A stretch of DNA of 64,000 bases from Paenibacillus oryzisoli (GTDB taxonomy: Bacteria > Bacillota > Bacilli > Paenibacillales > NBRC-103111). The DNA lies in NCBI RefSeq assembly GCF_001653565.1, contig NZ_LYPB01000049.1, positions 462,391 to 526,390 of the forward strand, written 5' to 3'. Under the pieces are notes generated by a model. The model did no database searches, had not been told where the DNA came from, and was given only the letters and a program-made list of their open reading frames with translations. The position numbers were made by a program, and so were the translations under genes. Shown in pieces: positions 15,881 to 25,378 of this stretch (positions are counted from its first letter, which is position 1; the number at the start of each line of letters is the position of its first letter).

Positions 15881-16213
15881 CTAACTTCTTGGAGCCCATA
15901 GCATTATAGACACGCCTACAATGCAAACAGCAGCGCCTATCCAATCGTACATATCGGGTGTTTTTTTATCGATAAACATACCCCAATGCACAGCAAGAAC
16001 AACAAACACGCCGCCGTATGCTGCGTAGACTCGACCAAATGATGGGAAACTCTGCAACGTTGGAATGATGCCATAAGCGACAAGGATGAGGCTTCCGAAG
16101 ATACCATACCAGAGAGGCTTTGACTCCCGCAACCATAGCCATACCATGTACCCACCGCCAATTTCGGCAAGTCCTGCGATAATGAATATTAAGATAGTTA
16201 AGAACAAAATCAT
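15881..16213 (-). CDS. UPF0060 (YnfA-type) membrane protein
   Basis: 110 residues with four TM helices and the family landmarks LAEIGGGYMVWLWLRE, SFGRVYAAYGGVFV and DWIGAAVCIVGVSIMLWAPR. The fold is that of small multidrug-resistance-like transporters; the substrate is uncertain. It lies 12 bp after merR on the same strand, so it is controlled with the Cys-rich MerR. Length is normal for the family (about 108). Confidence 0.9.
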   Translation of the reverse strand: MILFLTILIFIIAGLAEIGGGYMVWLWLRESKPLWYGIFGSLILVAYGIIPTLQSFPSFGRVYAAYGGVFVVLAVHWGMFIDKKTPDMYDWIGAAVCIVGVSIMLWAPRS

Positions 16214-16225
16214 TTACTCCTTTCG

Positions 16226-16621
16226 CTATGAACAAGTGCCGGTGGTCTTTATTTTATCAAAGCATTCAGACCAAGTGAGGCATTTGCATTTTAAGCCATC
16301 GTCTAAAATTTGAATCATCGAATTAATTTGTTTCTTTTTCTCTTCAAGCTGAGCGCGTTTTTCTCTAGCCATCTCTTCCCATCTATCCGATGTAGGGATT
16401 GTTTCAAATCCTTCAAGCAAAACCGCAATTTCTGGAATCGTAAACCCGGTATGCTGTGCTATTTTTATAAATGTAATTCGCTCCAAAAGGCTCTCGCTAT
16501 AGCGACGCTGACCATTTTTACGGTCTGTATTTGGTAACAGTCCAATGGATTCATAATATCGAAGGGTCGATGGATTCACATCTGCTTTAGCTGCTAGTTG
16601 ACCAATACTAAGTTCTGACAT
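16226..16621 (-). CDS. MerR-family regulator with Cys-rich C-terminus
   Basis: 131 residues: MerR helix-turn-helix (LSIGQLAAKADVNPSTLRYY, then ESIGLLPNTDR), a dimer coiled coil, then a metal-site region KCKCLTWSEC and a last Cys near the end (TGTCS). The CxC-L-x3-C pattern resembles the last part of SoxR-like or thiophilic metal MerR sites, so mercury, another soft metal or redox sensing is possible. Divergent from 16700, with a MerR-type promoter in between. Confidence 0.88.
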   Translation of the reverse strand: MSELSIGQLAAKADVNPSTLRYYESIGLLPNTDRKNGQRRYSESLLERITFIKIAQHTGFTIPEIAVLLEGFETIPTSDRWEEMAREKRAQLEEKKKQINSMIQILDDGLKCKCLTWSECFDKIKTTGTCS

Positions 16622-16636
16622 TTATATGCACCTCAC

Positions 16637-16667
16637 TTGACTTAAAGTAAGCTTTAAGTATTATGAT
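16637..16667 (+). promoter_or_regulatory. MerR-type promoter with 19-bp spacer
   Basis: -35 TTGACT (16637-16642), then a 19-bp spacer, then -10 TATGAT (16662-16667). Between them lies the perfect dyad ACTTAAAG-TAAG-CTTTAAGT (16640-16659). An overlong spacer with a dyad inside is the hallmark of promoters activated by MerR-family DNA distortion. Confidence 0.8.
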
Positions 16668-16699
16668 GTAATTATAATATTAATAAGGTGGTGGCGTAA

Positions 16700-16951
16700 A
16701 TGAAAAAAAGTGAATGGTTAGCAGGGCTTGGTATTCTTGGAGCATGCGCGCTTTGTTGTGCAGTGCCTTTACTTGGTGGCGCAGCTGTTCTTGGCATATC
16801 TTCTTTCTTTTTAAATCCTGTAGTGATTGCGATATTGGCTCTCGTTCTTATTACGGTGGCAGTTGTTGTATATCAGCGCCGAAAGGCAAATGGAACATCT
16901 TGCATGAAGCCAGGTTGCAACTGCAAGTCTTGTGCTAGTGGAAGGAGCTAA
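16700..16951 (+). CDS. Small Cys-rich membrane protein, MerC/MerT-like
   Basis: 83 residues with two TM segments. The first holds CALCCAVPLLGG, Cys within a helix as in mercury importers, and the second is followed by a Cys-rich tail (TSCMKPGCNCKSCASG) that could take a soft metal. GGTGGTGG lies upstream of ATG 16700. It is probably activated by the divergent MerR regulator. Family membership is uncertain. Confidence 0.7.
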   Translation: MKKSEWLAGLGILGACALCCAVPLLGGAAVLGISSFFLNPVVIAILALVLITVAVVVYQRRKANGTSCMKPGCNCKSCASGRS

Positions 16952-16955
16952 GCAT

Positions 16956-17303
16956 ATGAAAAATGAAGTGCCTGTTGCTTGCTGCCACTCCGTTTTTACG
17001 AAAGTAGAGCGGATGAATTACAAAGATGCTTGGGGCGAATTAGAAAAAAGAAGGACGGCTGTAATGGAGATTGAAGCAGGTTTCCAATATCAATTTCCCG
17101 GCGACTCGGAAACGCTTCGCATTCTGTATGATTGGATTAGTCTAGAGAGGAAATGCTGTCCGTTTTTAACTTTTACGGTGACAGCAAGTAGCGAAGATGA
17201 GCCTGTTTTCCTTCAATTAACTGGAACCGAAGATGCAAAATCATTCTTACGTTCAGAAATCAACGATATGATTACTTTGATTACTACAACGAACGATAGA
17301 TAG
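16956..17303 (+). CDS. Cys-containing protein of the MerR-regulated cluster
   Basis: 115 residues from ATG 16956 (GGAAGGAG upstream); it begins 4 bp after the stop of the small membrane protein. Two CC pairs, at PVACCHS near the start and ERKCCPFLTF near residue 67, suggest metal or metalloid binding. I recall ERxCCPF proteins next to MerR genes but know no function. Confidence 0.65.
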   Translation: MKNEVPVACCHSVFTKVERMNYKDAWGELEKRRTAVMEIEAGFQYQFPGDSETLRILYDWISLERKCCPFLTFTVTASSEDEPVFLQLTGTEDAKSFLRSEINDMITLITTTNDR

Positions 17304-17361
17304 TGTGTACTTAATAATTATGAGAGCAAATCATTAAGTTAACGATGAACGTTTGTTCAAA

Positions 17362-17414
17362 AAAACAGCAGCATTCTAGGACTTTATTTTCTAGTCCATG
17401 GCTACTGCTGTTTT
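17362..17414. terminator. Terminator after MerR-regulated cluster
   Basis: A stem AAAACAGCAG / CTGCTGTTTT with an inner hairpin from GGACT / AGTCC. It closes the plus-strand cluster. Confidence 0.75.
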
Positions 17415-17483
17415 GTATTTCTGAGTCAGTCTAATACTTTATTATCACAGTATAGTATACTCCATAGACCCGTTGATTAAAAA

Positions 17484-17517
17484 AGGAGCCACAATGAGCT
17501 TGCCCATCATGGCTCCT
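17484..17517 (-). terminator. Terminator of the recombinase gene
   Basis: An 8-bp stem AGGAGCCA / TGGCTCCT with an 18-nt loop, followed on the minus strand by six Ts. It lies 24 bp beyond the recombinase stop. Confidence 0.8.
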
Positions 17518-17540
17518 GTTGTCTCCAATTTTCTAATCAT

Positions 17541-19055
<1,515 letters not shown>

Positions 19056-19096
19056 TTATTACTGAAACGTATTTTCAATGAAATAAAAAGGCTAGT

Positions 19097-19109
19097 CTCG
19101 CCCCCTCAA
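19097..19109. repeat. Inverted repeat, left copy, flanking small ORF
   Basis: CTCGCCCCCTCAA, the inverted partner of TTGAGGGGGGCGAG at 19343-19356 (one extra G). The two flank the 69-residue ORF. On the minus strand the left copy runs into GCCTTTTTATTT, so it may also act as a weak terminator. Confidence 0.5.
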
Positions 19110-19136
19110 TGCATAGATATGTAATGAGGTGATCCT

Positions 19137-19346
19137 TTGGAGCCCATCCGTGTTACTTTCAGCGTAACAAGTGAACATGGAACCACCTCCTTCAAAGGTC
19201 TAGATGAACTGCAACCAGAGTTTCAAGAGGATTTGATCAGTTGGGCTCAACTACTTATTCATACAGCATCTCAATCCCTATTAGCAGAACACATCGGACC
19301 TGAAGACGCAGATCAACTGACCTTCTCTATTACATGTAAACTTTGA
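19137..19346 (+). CDS. 69-residue protein between integrase and attachment site
   Basis: TTG start at 19137 with GAGGTGAT well placed upstream. The protein (MEPIRVTFSVTSEHGTTSFK, then DELQPEFQEDLISWAQLL, ending FSITCKL) is small and acidic, with no recognised domain. It is divergent from the integrase and next to the island end, the place where recombination directionality factors can occur; SPbeta has such a small protein (SprB). Role as an excision factor is inference. Confidence 0.65.
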   Translation: MEPIRVTFSVTSEHGTTSFKGLDELQPEFQEDLISWAQLLIHTASQSLLAEHIGPEDADQLTFSITCKL

Positions 19347-19353
19347 GGGGGGC

Positions 19354-19377
19354 GAGCCGATATCGGCTCGTTTTTTT
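19354..19377 (+). terminator. Terminator at island right end
   Basis: A perfect 16-bp palindrome GAGCCGAT / ATCGGCTC and seven Ts, starting 8 bp after the small ORF stop. It lies about 40 bp from the spoVR junction and would block island transcripts from entering spoVR. Confidence 0.85.
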
Positions 19378-19394
19378 ATTTAAAGTCTTATTTA

Positions 19395-19418
19395 TTTATT
19401 AAGCTCCTTAGTGAACGG
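19395..19418. other. Candidate attR junction in spoVR
   Basis: AT-rich island sequence changes here to the SpoVR reading frame, first seen at ACG-GAA-GGC-TGG (19415 on). An in-frame TGA at 19412-19414 lies directly before it. The exact crossover dinucleotide cannot be fixed without the left end. Confidence 0.6.
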
Positions 19419-20053
19419 AAGGCTGGGCATCATACTGGCATCAACACATCCTGCGTGAAATGGATTTGACCGAGGAAGAAACGATCGAATACTCCAAGCT
19501 GAACTCCTCCGTCGTCGTTCCCTCTCGCCATTCCCTAAATCCTTATTATCTGGGTGTCAAAATATTCGAGGACATCGAGAAACACTGGGATGCACCAACA
19601 GAAGAGGAAATCCGCAGATTCGGTCGTGTACCTGGGCAAGGTCGGAAGAAGATCTTCGAAGTTCGCGAATACGAGTCAGATACTTCGTTTATCCGTAACT
19701 ATTTGAATAAGCCGCTAGTTGAAGAACTAGATCTGTACGTGTTCGAGAAGAAAGGGCCTGAGTGGAAAATAACAGACAAAACGTGGGAAAATACGCGGGA
19801 TCAGCTCATTTACTCCCGAGTAAACGGCGGTTTTCCCTACATCGTCGTGGAGGATGGCGATTATCAGCGCAACGGCGAGTTGTATCTGAAGCATGCTTTT
19901 GAAGGCGTGGAGCTGGATCTGAAATATGTCGAGCGAACGCTGCCATATATTTATAAGCTGTGGGGTAAAACCATTCATATGCATACGATGGTGGAGGATA
20001 AGCCAGTGTTGTTTAGTTTTGATGGGAAGAAGCATCATCGGAGATTCTTGTGA
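19415..20053 (+). pseudogene. spoVR: spoVR 3' fragment, interrupted by the island
   Basis: The frame from 19415 encodes [20 protein letters not shown] and continues to the SpoVR C-terminus ([60 protein letters not shown], and the end [12 protein letters not shown]). This is about 212 residues; SpoVR proteins are about 470, so the N-terminal half is missing. The family works in spore cortex or coat formation in Bacillus. Reading from ATG 19460 would give a 197-residue product, probably not functional. Excision of the island would restore the gene if the other half lies at its left end. Confidence 0.88.
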
Positions 20054-20057
20054 GAGA

Positions 20058-20084
20058 AAGCCCAACCCGTGAAGGGTTGGGCTT
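20058..20084. terminator. Terminator after spoVR fragment
   Basis: An 11-bp stem AAGCCCAACCC / GGGTTGGGCTT, loop GTGAA, five bases after the stop. Confidence 0.85.
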
Positions 20085-20203
20085 TTGAGGTTTTCTTGTA
20101 TAACAAGCTCCTAATTCCTCACTTTAATTAATCTCACTAAAAATAGCAGACCAATATTCCGATATAGAAAGGGTCAGATACTCAGAAATTAAGGAGGAAC
20201 CTC

Positions 20204-20380
20204 ATGGACATTCCAGCTATGTCAATGTCATTTGCCCAGAACGATTTATCCCAAGCAGTTGGAATAAGCGTATTGAAAATGGCGAAAGAACAAATGACGG
20301 AACAAGGCCAGCAAATGGTCCAATTAATTGAACGCAGTGTACAGCCGAACTTAGGTGGCAATCTTGATATAAAAGTTTAA
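20204..20380 (+). CDS. YjfB-family small protein
   Basis: 58 residues starting MDIPAMSMSFAQNDLSQAVG, with the family core VGISVLKMAKEQMTEQGQQM. GGAGGAACCTC precedes ATG 20204. Members occur in many Bacillota as putative motility-associated proteins of unknown function. Own terminator follows. Confidence 0.8.
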   Translation: MDIPAMSMSFAQNDLSQAVGISVLKMAKEQMTEQGQQMVQLIERSVQPNLGGNLDIKV

Positions 20381-20386
20381 AGCAAA

Positions 20387-20426
20387 TAAGGGATCTACGT
20401 TCGCCTTCGGCGATGTAGATCCCTTA
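20387..20426. terminator. Terminator between yjfB-like and uma2-like genes
   Basis: A 12-bp stem TAAGGGATCTAC / GTAGATCCCTTA between convergent genes, with an inner CGCC/GGCG hairpin. Confidence 0.85.
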
Positions 20427-20437
20427 CTTATTCCCAC

Positions 20438-21004
20438 TTATTCTAGGCTAAATAACATATTTAGCGGCATCTGCAAATCTTTAAATATGAAGGAATGGAT
20501 TGTATCCCCTTCTGTATATAAATGCTGTACCTGGTAGCTGCCATCCTTCAGCCAGTATACGTGAACTGTTCGATTTCCTGGATCGACAATCCAATACTCC
20601 TGTACCCCATATTTCTGATATAGATTGAACTTCTCATTAAAGTCTTTCAATGCCGTAGATGGGGACAACACTTCAATGATTAAAGTTGGAGCACCTTGGC
20701 AGCCATTTTTTGCAATTTGATCCTTCGAGCAAACGACCGAGAGATCGGGTTGAGCGACATGATCAGGCGACTTATATTCTTCACTTTCGCTAAAAAACAC
20801 ATCGAATGGAGCCACAAAAACAAAGCAATTCCGATTCTGTAAAAAAGTCCGTAGAGCATAATAAAGCTCTCCTACAATATATTGATGCAATGATGTCGGA
20901 GCCGGTGACATGTTATAGGATTTGCCATTAATTAACTCCCATGCTCCGTCCCATGTCAGCCAATCTTGATAGGTGTGAAATTTCTTCTCATCTGGATTTG
21001 ACAC
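20438..21004 (-). CDS. Uma2-family (DUF820) putative endonuclease
   Basis: 188 residues with the PD-(D/E)XK features of the family: WELINGKSYNMSPAPTSLHQ, VAQPDLSVVCSKDQI, PTLIIEVLSPSTALKDFNEK and YQKYGVQEYWIVDP. The triad is probably the D in QPDLSVV, the E in IIEVLS and the K in NEKFNLY. Role unknown; members are abundant in cyanobacteria and Bacillota. Confidence 0.88.
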   Translation of the reverse strand: MSNPDEKKFHTYQDWLTWDGAWELINGKSYNMSPAPTSLHQYIVGELYYALRTFLQNRNCFVFVAPFDVFFSESEEYKSPDHVAQPDLSVVCSKDQIAKNGCQGAPTLIIEVLSPSTALKDFNEKFNLYQKYGVQEYWIVDPGNRTVHVYWLKDGSYQVQHLYTEGDTIHSFIFKDLQMPLNMLFSLE

Positions 21005-21199
21005 GATGTTGGGCCTCCTTCTGATTGTGTTTATCGTGTACTAATTGTAGCACGATCAAGTGAGTCGTTGCCAATTTTCACACTCGCGGCTCCTATATGA
21101 CTGAGCATTACCTGATGAAGTTGCAACCATGCATAAACCAACGAACTAAAGCTAACATTAACGAAGTTACATTACCTCAACATCAAAGGAGACTTCGTT

Positions 21200-21838
21200 A
21201 TGCAGCAGCAAATACAACCCAATTCCCCTACGCAAACTACGCTGTCTACAAACCACGGCGGTCATGAGCTTTTTGATTTACATGAAGTGTTGGCCTGTAC
21301 CATTAATGTATTGGATCAATTCATGATGTTCAGGCAGTTTGTACAAGACAGCGAGCTGCTGGACATTCTGGATCGTCAATACCAGTTCACGCTTGCCCAA
21401 TACAATCTAACGGTTAAGTGTTTCACAACAGGGCAAAAGCCAAGCCAAGAAACGTCCACGTACATGATTCGGCAATTATCGGATCCAATCTATGGCATTC
21501 AACCGTCCCAACCGAAAAAGCCAAACCAGTCACTCTCTGATGTGAAAGATGCGGGGATAAGCGGGCATATGCTCGGTCTGGTCAAAACACATGCCTCGTT
21601 GCTAACCATGACAGCAGTAGAAGTGACGAATCCCGTCGTTCGGCGTGTATTAGCTTCTCAGGTGCAAAATTTCATCGAAATGGCTTATGAAATCTTTCTA
21701 TATCAAAATAGACTGGCCTATTATCAGGTGCCACAATTAGAAGCTTCGGATATGCAAAGCATGCTGACAGCATTCGTTCCCGCAGCTGGTACACCACAAA
21801 TGCCCCCAAATAACAGAGGGGCATCCTCTGTGCACTAG
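21200..21838 (+). CDS. CotF-like spore coat protein
   Basis: 212 residues with a ferritin-like helical region: HGGHELFDLHEVLACTINVL, LVKTHASLLTMTAVEVTNPV and FIEMAYEIFLYQNRLAYYQV. The tail is Pro-rich. AAAGGAGACTTCGTT precedes ATG 21200. CotF-type proteins are spore coat components, which marks the organism as a spore former. Confidence 0.85.
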   Translation: MQQQIQPNSPTQTTLSTNHGGHELFDLHEVLACTINVLDQFMMFRQFVQDSELLDILDRQYQFTLAQYNLTVKCFTTGQKPSQETSTYMIRQLSDPIYGIQPSQPKKPNQSLSDVKDAGISGHMLGLVKTHASLLTMTAVEVTNPVVRRVLASQVQNFIEMAYEIFLYQNRLAYYQVPQLEASDMQSMLTAFVPAAGTPQMPPNNRGASSVH

Positions 21839-21851
21839 GTAACAGCTTATG

Positions 21852-21888
21852 AAGCCCAGCAGCGGCCTTAAGGCAGCTGTTTGGGCTT
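21852..21888. terminator. Terminator after cotF-like gene
   Basis: A stem AAGCCCAgcAGC / GCT..TTGGGCTT with T-rich tail TCTCATTTTTT on the plus strand. Confidence 0.8.
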
Positions 21889-21957
21889 TCTCATTTTTTC
21901 TAGCCAGAGATATGGGGGGGAATTACGTATAGTGACTATGCGGCTACTCCAGATATT

Positions 21958-22731
21958 TTATTTATGAAAAAGCACACCTACGGCTTTTAGTTTATTTTTC
22001 ATATACGTGTAAGGACATTTAGAAGGGACGCTTTCATCATCACGCAAAAAGTATTGCTTCCATTCGTGGTTGTCCTCTTGCCCATACCATTTCAGAGAAG
22101 GATGTGCGGGGATTCCATCGTATGCCTCTAATTTTTGGCGAATGCGCTTTTTCATATGACGACCAAAAGGGGTCGAATCATTGATTTCTTCAAAGACCCA
22201 TCGCGGTTGGAAGGCAATGAGGAAATGTGGAAACATGCGGCTCTTTCTAACGATGTGGGCAGGTGTCCCGCAAAAAGAGAAATAGGGCTCCCCATCACAA
22301 CAAAATTCCCAAGAATGGTGCGAAGGATCCTTTGAAATATGCGCAGGCAATGGCGCCCCATCTCTAGCGCTGACTCCACTTAGAACAGACCAAAATAGCT
22401 CCTCGTAGTCTTCTACTGAGAAGCTATTCAGCATGTCTGCGGGTGTTTGGAAAAAAATAACCAGTGAAGCAAATTTACCAGTTTCCCTTGAACAACGGCC
22501 ATAGGCTTGCAAGAGCTCCAATACGTCAAGGGCAGCTTGTTCTGATCTTGGATCCGCAGCAAAGCCAAAGCGCAGATTGTTAGTAAGAAATCCTTGACGT
22601 CCAGGGATACAAGGATACGTATTGCCTGGATCCGCAATCATCTTTGCGAATTGATGGAAGGCATCTTGCTGCCATTCGGCAAGGGTGTTTATATGTGCAT
22701 CAAGCCAGTCTTTGGCATAGAGATCAGTCAT
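21958..22731 (-). CDS. YqcI/YcgG family protein
   Basis: 257 residues from ATG 22731 (GGAGGTTATTTCGAC upstream). It matches the YqcI/YcgG family: FPCIPG-type motif YPCIPGRQGFLTNNLRFGFA, SFCGTPAHIVRKSRMFPHFL and FGRHMKKRIRQKLEAYDGIP. Function unknown. B. subtilis YqcI lies in the skin element beside ars genes, but here the gene is outside the island end. Confidence 0.88.
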   Translation of the reverse strand: MTDLYAKDWLDAHINTLAEWQQDAFHQFAKMIADPGNTYPCIPGRQGFLTNNLRFGFAADPRSEQAALDVLELLQAYGRCSRETGKFASLVIFFQTPADMLNSFSVEDYEELFWSVLSGVSARDGAPLPAHISKDPSHHSWEFCCDGEPYFSFCGTPAHIVRKSRMFPHFLIAFQPRWVFEEINDSTPFGRHMKKRIRQKLEAYDGIPAHPSLKWYGQEDNHEWKQYFLRDDESVPSKCPYTYMKNKLKAVGVLFHK

Positions 22732-22830
22732 GTCGAAATAACCTCCTTCGTGAGTACGAAGCATACTATGCGAAGGAGATTGGATGGGTGAGTATCACGG
22801 TCTAAGGTTGATGGAGATATTGACTTCTGA

Positions 22831-23457
22831 CTAACCCGTTAACTGCTTAAAGGCCTGATAGCCAAAATACATACCGAATCCTATGAGAGAAAGCCCAGCT
22901 AGAGCAGAAATCATTCTCAGTGTCGTGCGGTTGCCGAATTTGTGAAAGGAGCTAGCTAGCGTGGACATAGCCACATCCCACAAAAGGATGCCTACAAAGA
23001 TACCTGAGGTATGCCAAAGCACCTGCTTAAGGCCATAATTCTGTACACTTTCGGCTAAAATAGAGCCATAAATACCGAGCCAAAACAAGATATTTAGCGG
23101 ATTGGTAAGAGCCATAATAAATCCGGATCGGAAAGAACTTACGCTGGATTGAACCTCGCGGGGGTTGTCATTCTGGGGTATTTTCACGTTTCTAAGCGTA
23201 TCCACGCCCGTGTAGAGAAGAACAAAACAGCCAAATAACCATAGAAATGTTTTCATAAACGGAGTGGTCAAGAAATGGGCTAAACCAAAATAGATCAACA
23301 GCATATACAGCAAATCGGCACACATCGCGCCTAATCCGATCAACCACGCGGCAGTAAAGCCATATCTAGCTCCTTTGTCGAGTTGAGCAGCATTAATAGG
23401 ACCGATAGGTGCCGATAATGAAATTCCAAGAAGTAGATACGTGAAAAAAGCATGCAT
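22831..23457 (-). CDS. LysE-family amino-acid exporter
   Basis: 208 residues with about six TM helices and the family start LLLGISLSAPIGPINAAQLD; the Pro-Gly-Pro region (SAPIGP) and ALTNPLNILFWLGIYG are LysE/RhtB landmarks. It probably exports an amino acid; substrate unknown. It stands alone on the minus strand. Confidence 0.88.
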   Translation of the reverse strand: MHAFFTYLLLGISLSAPIGPINAAQLDKGARYGFTAAWLIGLGAMCADLLYMLLIYFGLAHFLTTPFMKTFLWLFGCFVLLYTGVDTLRNVKIPQNDNPREVQSSVSSFRSGFIMALTNPLNILFWLGIYGSILAESVQNYGLKQVLWHTSGIFVGILLWDVAMSTLASSFHKFGNRTTLRMISALAGLSLIGFGMYFGYQAFKQLTG

Positions 23458-23528
23458 AACCTCGCCCCCTGAATATCAGATAACTTGTACAAGTTATTGT
23501 ATGAGAGGCGCAAGTTCAATAGAAGATC

Positions 23529-24119
23529 TCAAAGAATATCAACGCGAATCGGTGTACAATGGTACCCATTGCAAAGGCTTTCTGAGCATGGGCAAGCCGA
23601 TATAGCCACAATGAGGTCCATTTCTGCACGAAGCTCAATATAATCTCCTGCTTGAGATAGCGGTTTTTCAACACTAATTTGTCCAGAAGGCCCAATGACG
23701 GTGTTCATGAATATATTAAATGGATAATGTTGATCAGGGGCAGGGATGTCAAAGGGTGACAGTGCAGCATTTAAATTCATATAACAACTGGTGTGATCTT
23801 GCTTATTGTACAGCAGCGCATACATTTCGGGCCGACAGGCCGAGTTAATCCAATCGTGCTGTCCCACCGTATCCTTTATAATCGTGAGCATAGGGGTATA
23901 TTTATTGGAGTAGATGGTATCCCCTGGCTTCACTTTCATCGAATGTAAAGCGTCCATGGTAACAGTGGGGTCTAGCCGCTCACTGATATCATCCTCACGA
24001 TAGGCTACAAAGTCGGCAACTTGTTCTCCCTCTACATCTGTAACTCGAATCACTTGGCCCTTCTTGAGATGGAGACCGAGTCCCTCTGTAGCTGGGATTT
24101 GCCAATGCTGTTTGCTCAT
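23529..24119 (-). CDS. DUF1989 (urea carboxylase-associated) protein
   Basis: 196 residues with DUF1989 features: LKKGQVIRVTDVEGEQVADF, GDTIYSNKYTPMLTIIKDTV, the DQHYPFNIFMNT region and a Cys-rich end ISACPCSESLCNGYHCTPIR. Family members occur near urea or guanidine metabolism; here no such genes adjoin, so the substrate is open. Confidence 0.88.
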   Translation of the reverse strand: MSKQHWQIPATEGLGLHLKKGQVIRVTDVEGEQVADFVAYREDDISERLDPTVTMDALHSMKVKPGDTIYSNKYTPMLTIIKDTVGQHDWINSACRPEMYALLYNKQDHTSCYMNLNAALSPFDIPAPDQHYPFNIFMNTVIGPSGQISVEKPLSQAGDYIELRAEMDLIVAISACPCSESLCNGYHCTPIRVDIL

Positions 24120-24220
24120 TCAAGTCCTCCTGCTCATTGGTAAGTTCACCTTACAGTATGGCATTTGGTTTGCGGATTTATGAGAAAAACTTCTATGGAA
24201 ATCCTTCGGTGACACAAAGA

Positions 24221-24250
24221 AAAAGCCCAATCTCAGAGAGATTGAACTTT
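24221..24250 (-). terminator. Terminator of the ABC exporter operon
   Basis: A 7-bp stem CAATCTC / GAGATTG with loop AGA, preceded on the plus strand by AAAAAGC, which gives a GGCTTTTTC run on the minus strand. It lies 25-54 bp after the permease stop. Confidence 0.75.
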
Positions 24251-24274
24251 CTCTTTGCAGGCAACCCGCTTCGC

Positions 24275-25378
24275 CTACTCCCACTTAAACGTAAATGTCG
24301 CCACAATGAAAGACACGACTAGCCAGATAGCCAGAAACAGCCCTTCCTGCCACAGATCCCCAATGCCCGCGCCCACATTCATAATTTGCCGAAGGGCGGT
24401 GCTGAGCTGCGTAATCGGAATCGATTTCACAATGGGCTGCAAAAACTCTGGCATGCTGGAGATCGAGAAAAATACACCGCCTAAGAACATGAGCGGAAAT
24501 GAGATCAACCCGGAAATCGGCCCTACACTCTCTGGCGTTTTGGCTAAACCAGCAATGATGAAACCGATAGACATGAACGTCAATGTCCCCATGACAACGA
24601 ACAGCATGAGCAGCCACCACGAGCCATTAACCTGTGTGCCAAAAATCAAAGCACCGACAAGCAGCACGATTAAGGCTTGCGCCGTGTTCATCACAAGGCG
24701 CGCAGTTATCTGCGCGGCGATAAACGTAGATGCCTTCAGTGGCGTACTTTGCATACGTCGCAGCACACCGCGCTCACGCCATGAAGCAATTTGTCCCGAA
24801 ACGCCATTTAAGTTGTTGGTCATGATCATCATTGCCAGAATACCCGGTACGAGGAAATCAATGTAGCGTAGCTGCAGCGCTTGCACACCAACCGGTTCAA
24901 CTTTGACAATGGGCATATAATTGGACATTTGCTTAGAAACGCCATCTGCCACTTGACCTATCGTTTGCAAACCAATCTGTGCACTCTGCTGGTTCGTCTG
25001 ATCGTAATATACCTGCAAGAAGCTCGCCTTCGAGCTGTCCGCTCCCTTTTTCGCAACGGCTTCTCCGTAATTCTTCTGAATAACGACAACTAACTTCTGA
25101 TCCCCGTGCTTGAGCTGCTGGAGTGACATATCCATATCCTCTGCAGGTTTTAGCTTCAAAATAGGATTCGCTTGCAGCGCCTCCACCATGACTCTCGATT
25201 CCGCACTTTGATCCTGATCAATGACGACGCCATCGACGATGATATCATTACCTTTGCCAAGAAAGGAGCCGAGCATAATCATGAAGAAAAGCGGCATGAA
25301 CAACGTGAACACAAGCACTTGTCGATTCCGAACAAAAAACCGAAGTTGGCTTAACGTCAATTGAATATAGGCATTCAT
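24275..25378 (-). CDS. ABC-2 type transporter permease
   Basis: 367 residues. One TM near the N-terminus (about 22-40), a large outside region (about 45-170), then five TM helices (from about 175 on), with the ABC-2 signature VPGILAMMIMTNNLNGVSGQ and later PISGLISFPLMFLGGVFFSI. This layout is that of the YhgE/DrrB-like drug or lipid exporter permeases. It overlaps the ATPase gene by four bases. Confidence 0.9.
   Translation of the reverse strand: MNAYIQLTLSQLRFFVRNRQVLVFTLFMPLFFMIMLGSFLGKGNDIIVDGVVIDQDQSAESRVMVEALQANPILKLKPAEDMDMSLQQLKHGDQKLVVVIQKNYGEAVAKKGADSSKASFLQVYYDQTNQQSAQIGLQTIGQVADGVSKQMSNYMPIVKVEPVGVQALQLRYIDFLVPGILAMMIMTNNLNGVSGQIASWRERGVLRRMQSTPLKASTFIAAQITARLVMNTAQALIVLLVGALIFGTQVNGSWWLLMLFVVMGTLTFMSIGFIIAGLAKTPESVGPISGLISFPLMFLGGVFFSISSMPEFLQPIVKSIPITQLSTALRQIMNVGAGIGDLWQEGLFLAIWLVVSFIVATFTFKWE

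Noticed and set aside
21958..22731. YqcI/YcgG gene as part of the island (as in skin)
   Set aside because: It lies 2.5 kb beyond the spoVR junction among host genes. The likeness to skin gene content is probably chance.
24255..24866. Plus-strand ORF of 203 codons
   Set aside because: It lies opposite the ABC-2 permease, has no ribosome binding site, and its sequence shows no domain.
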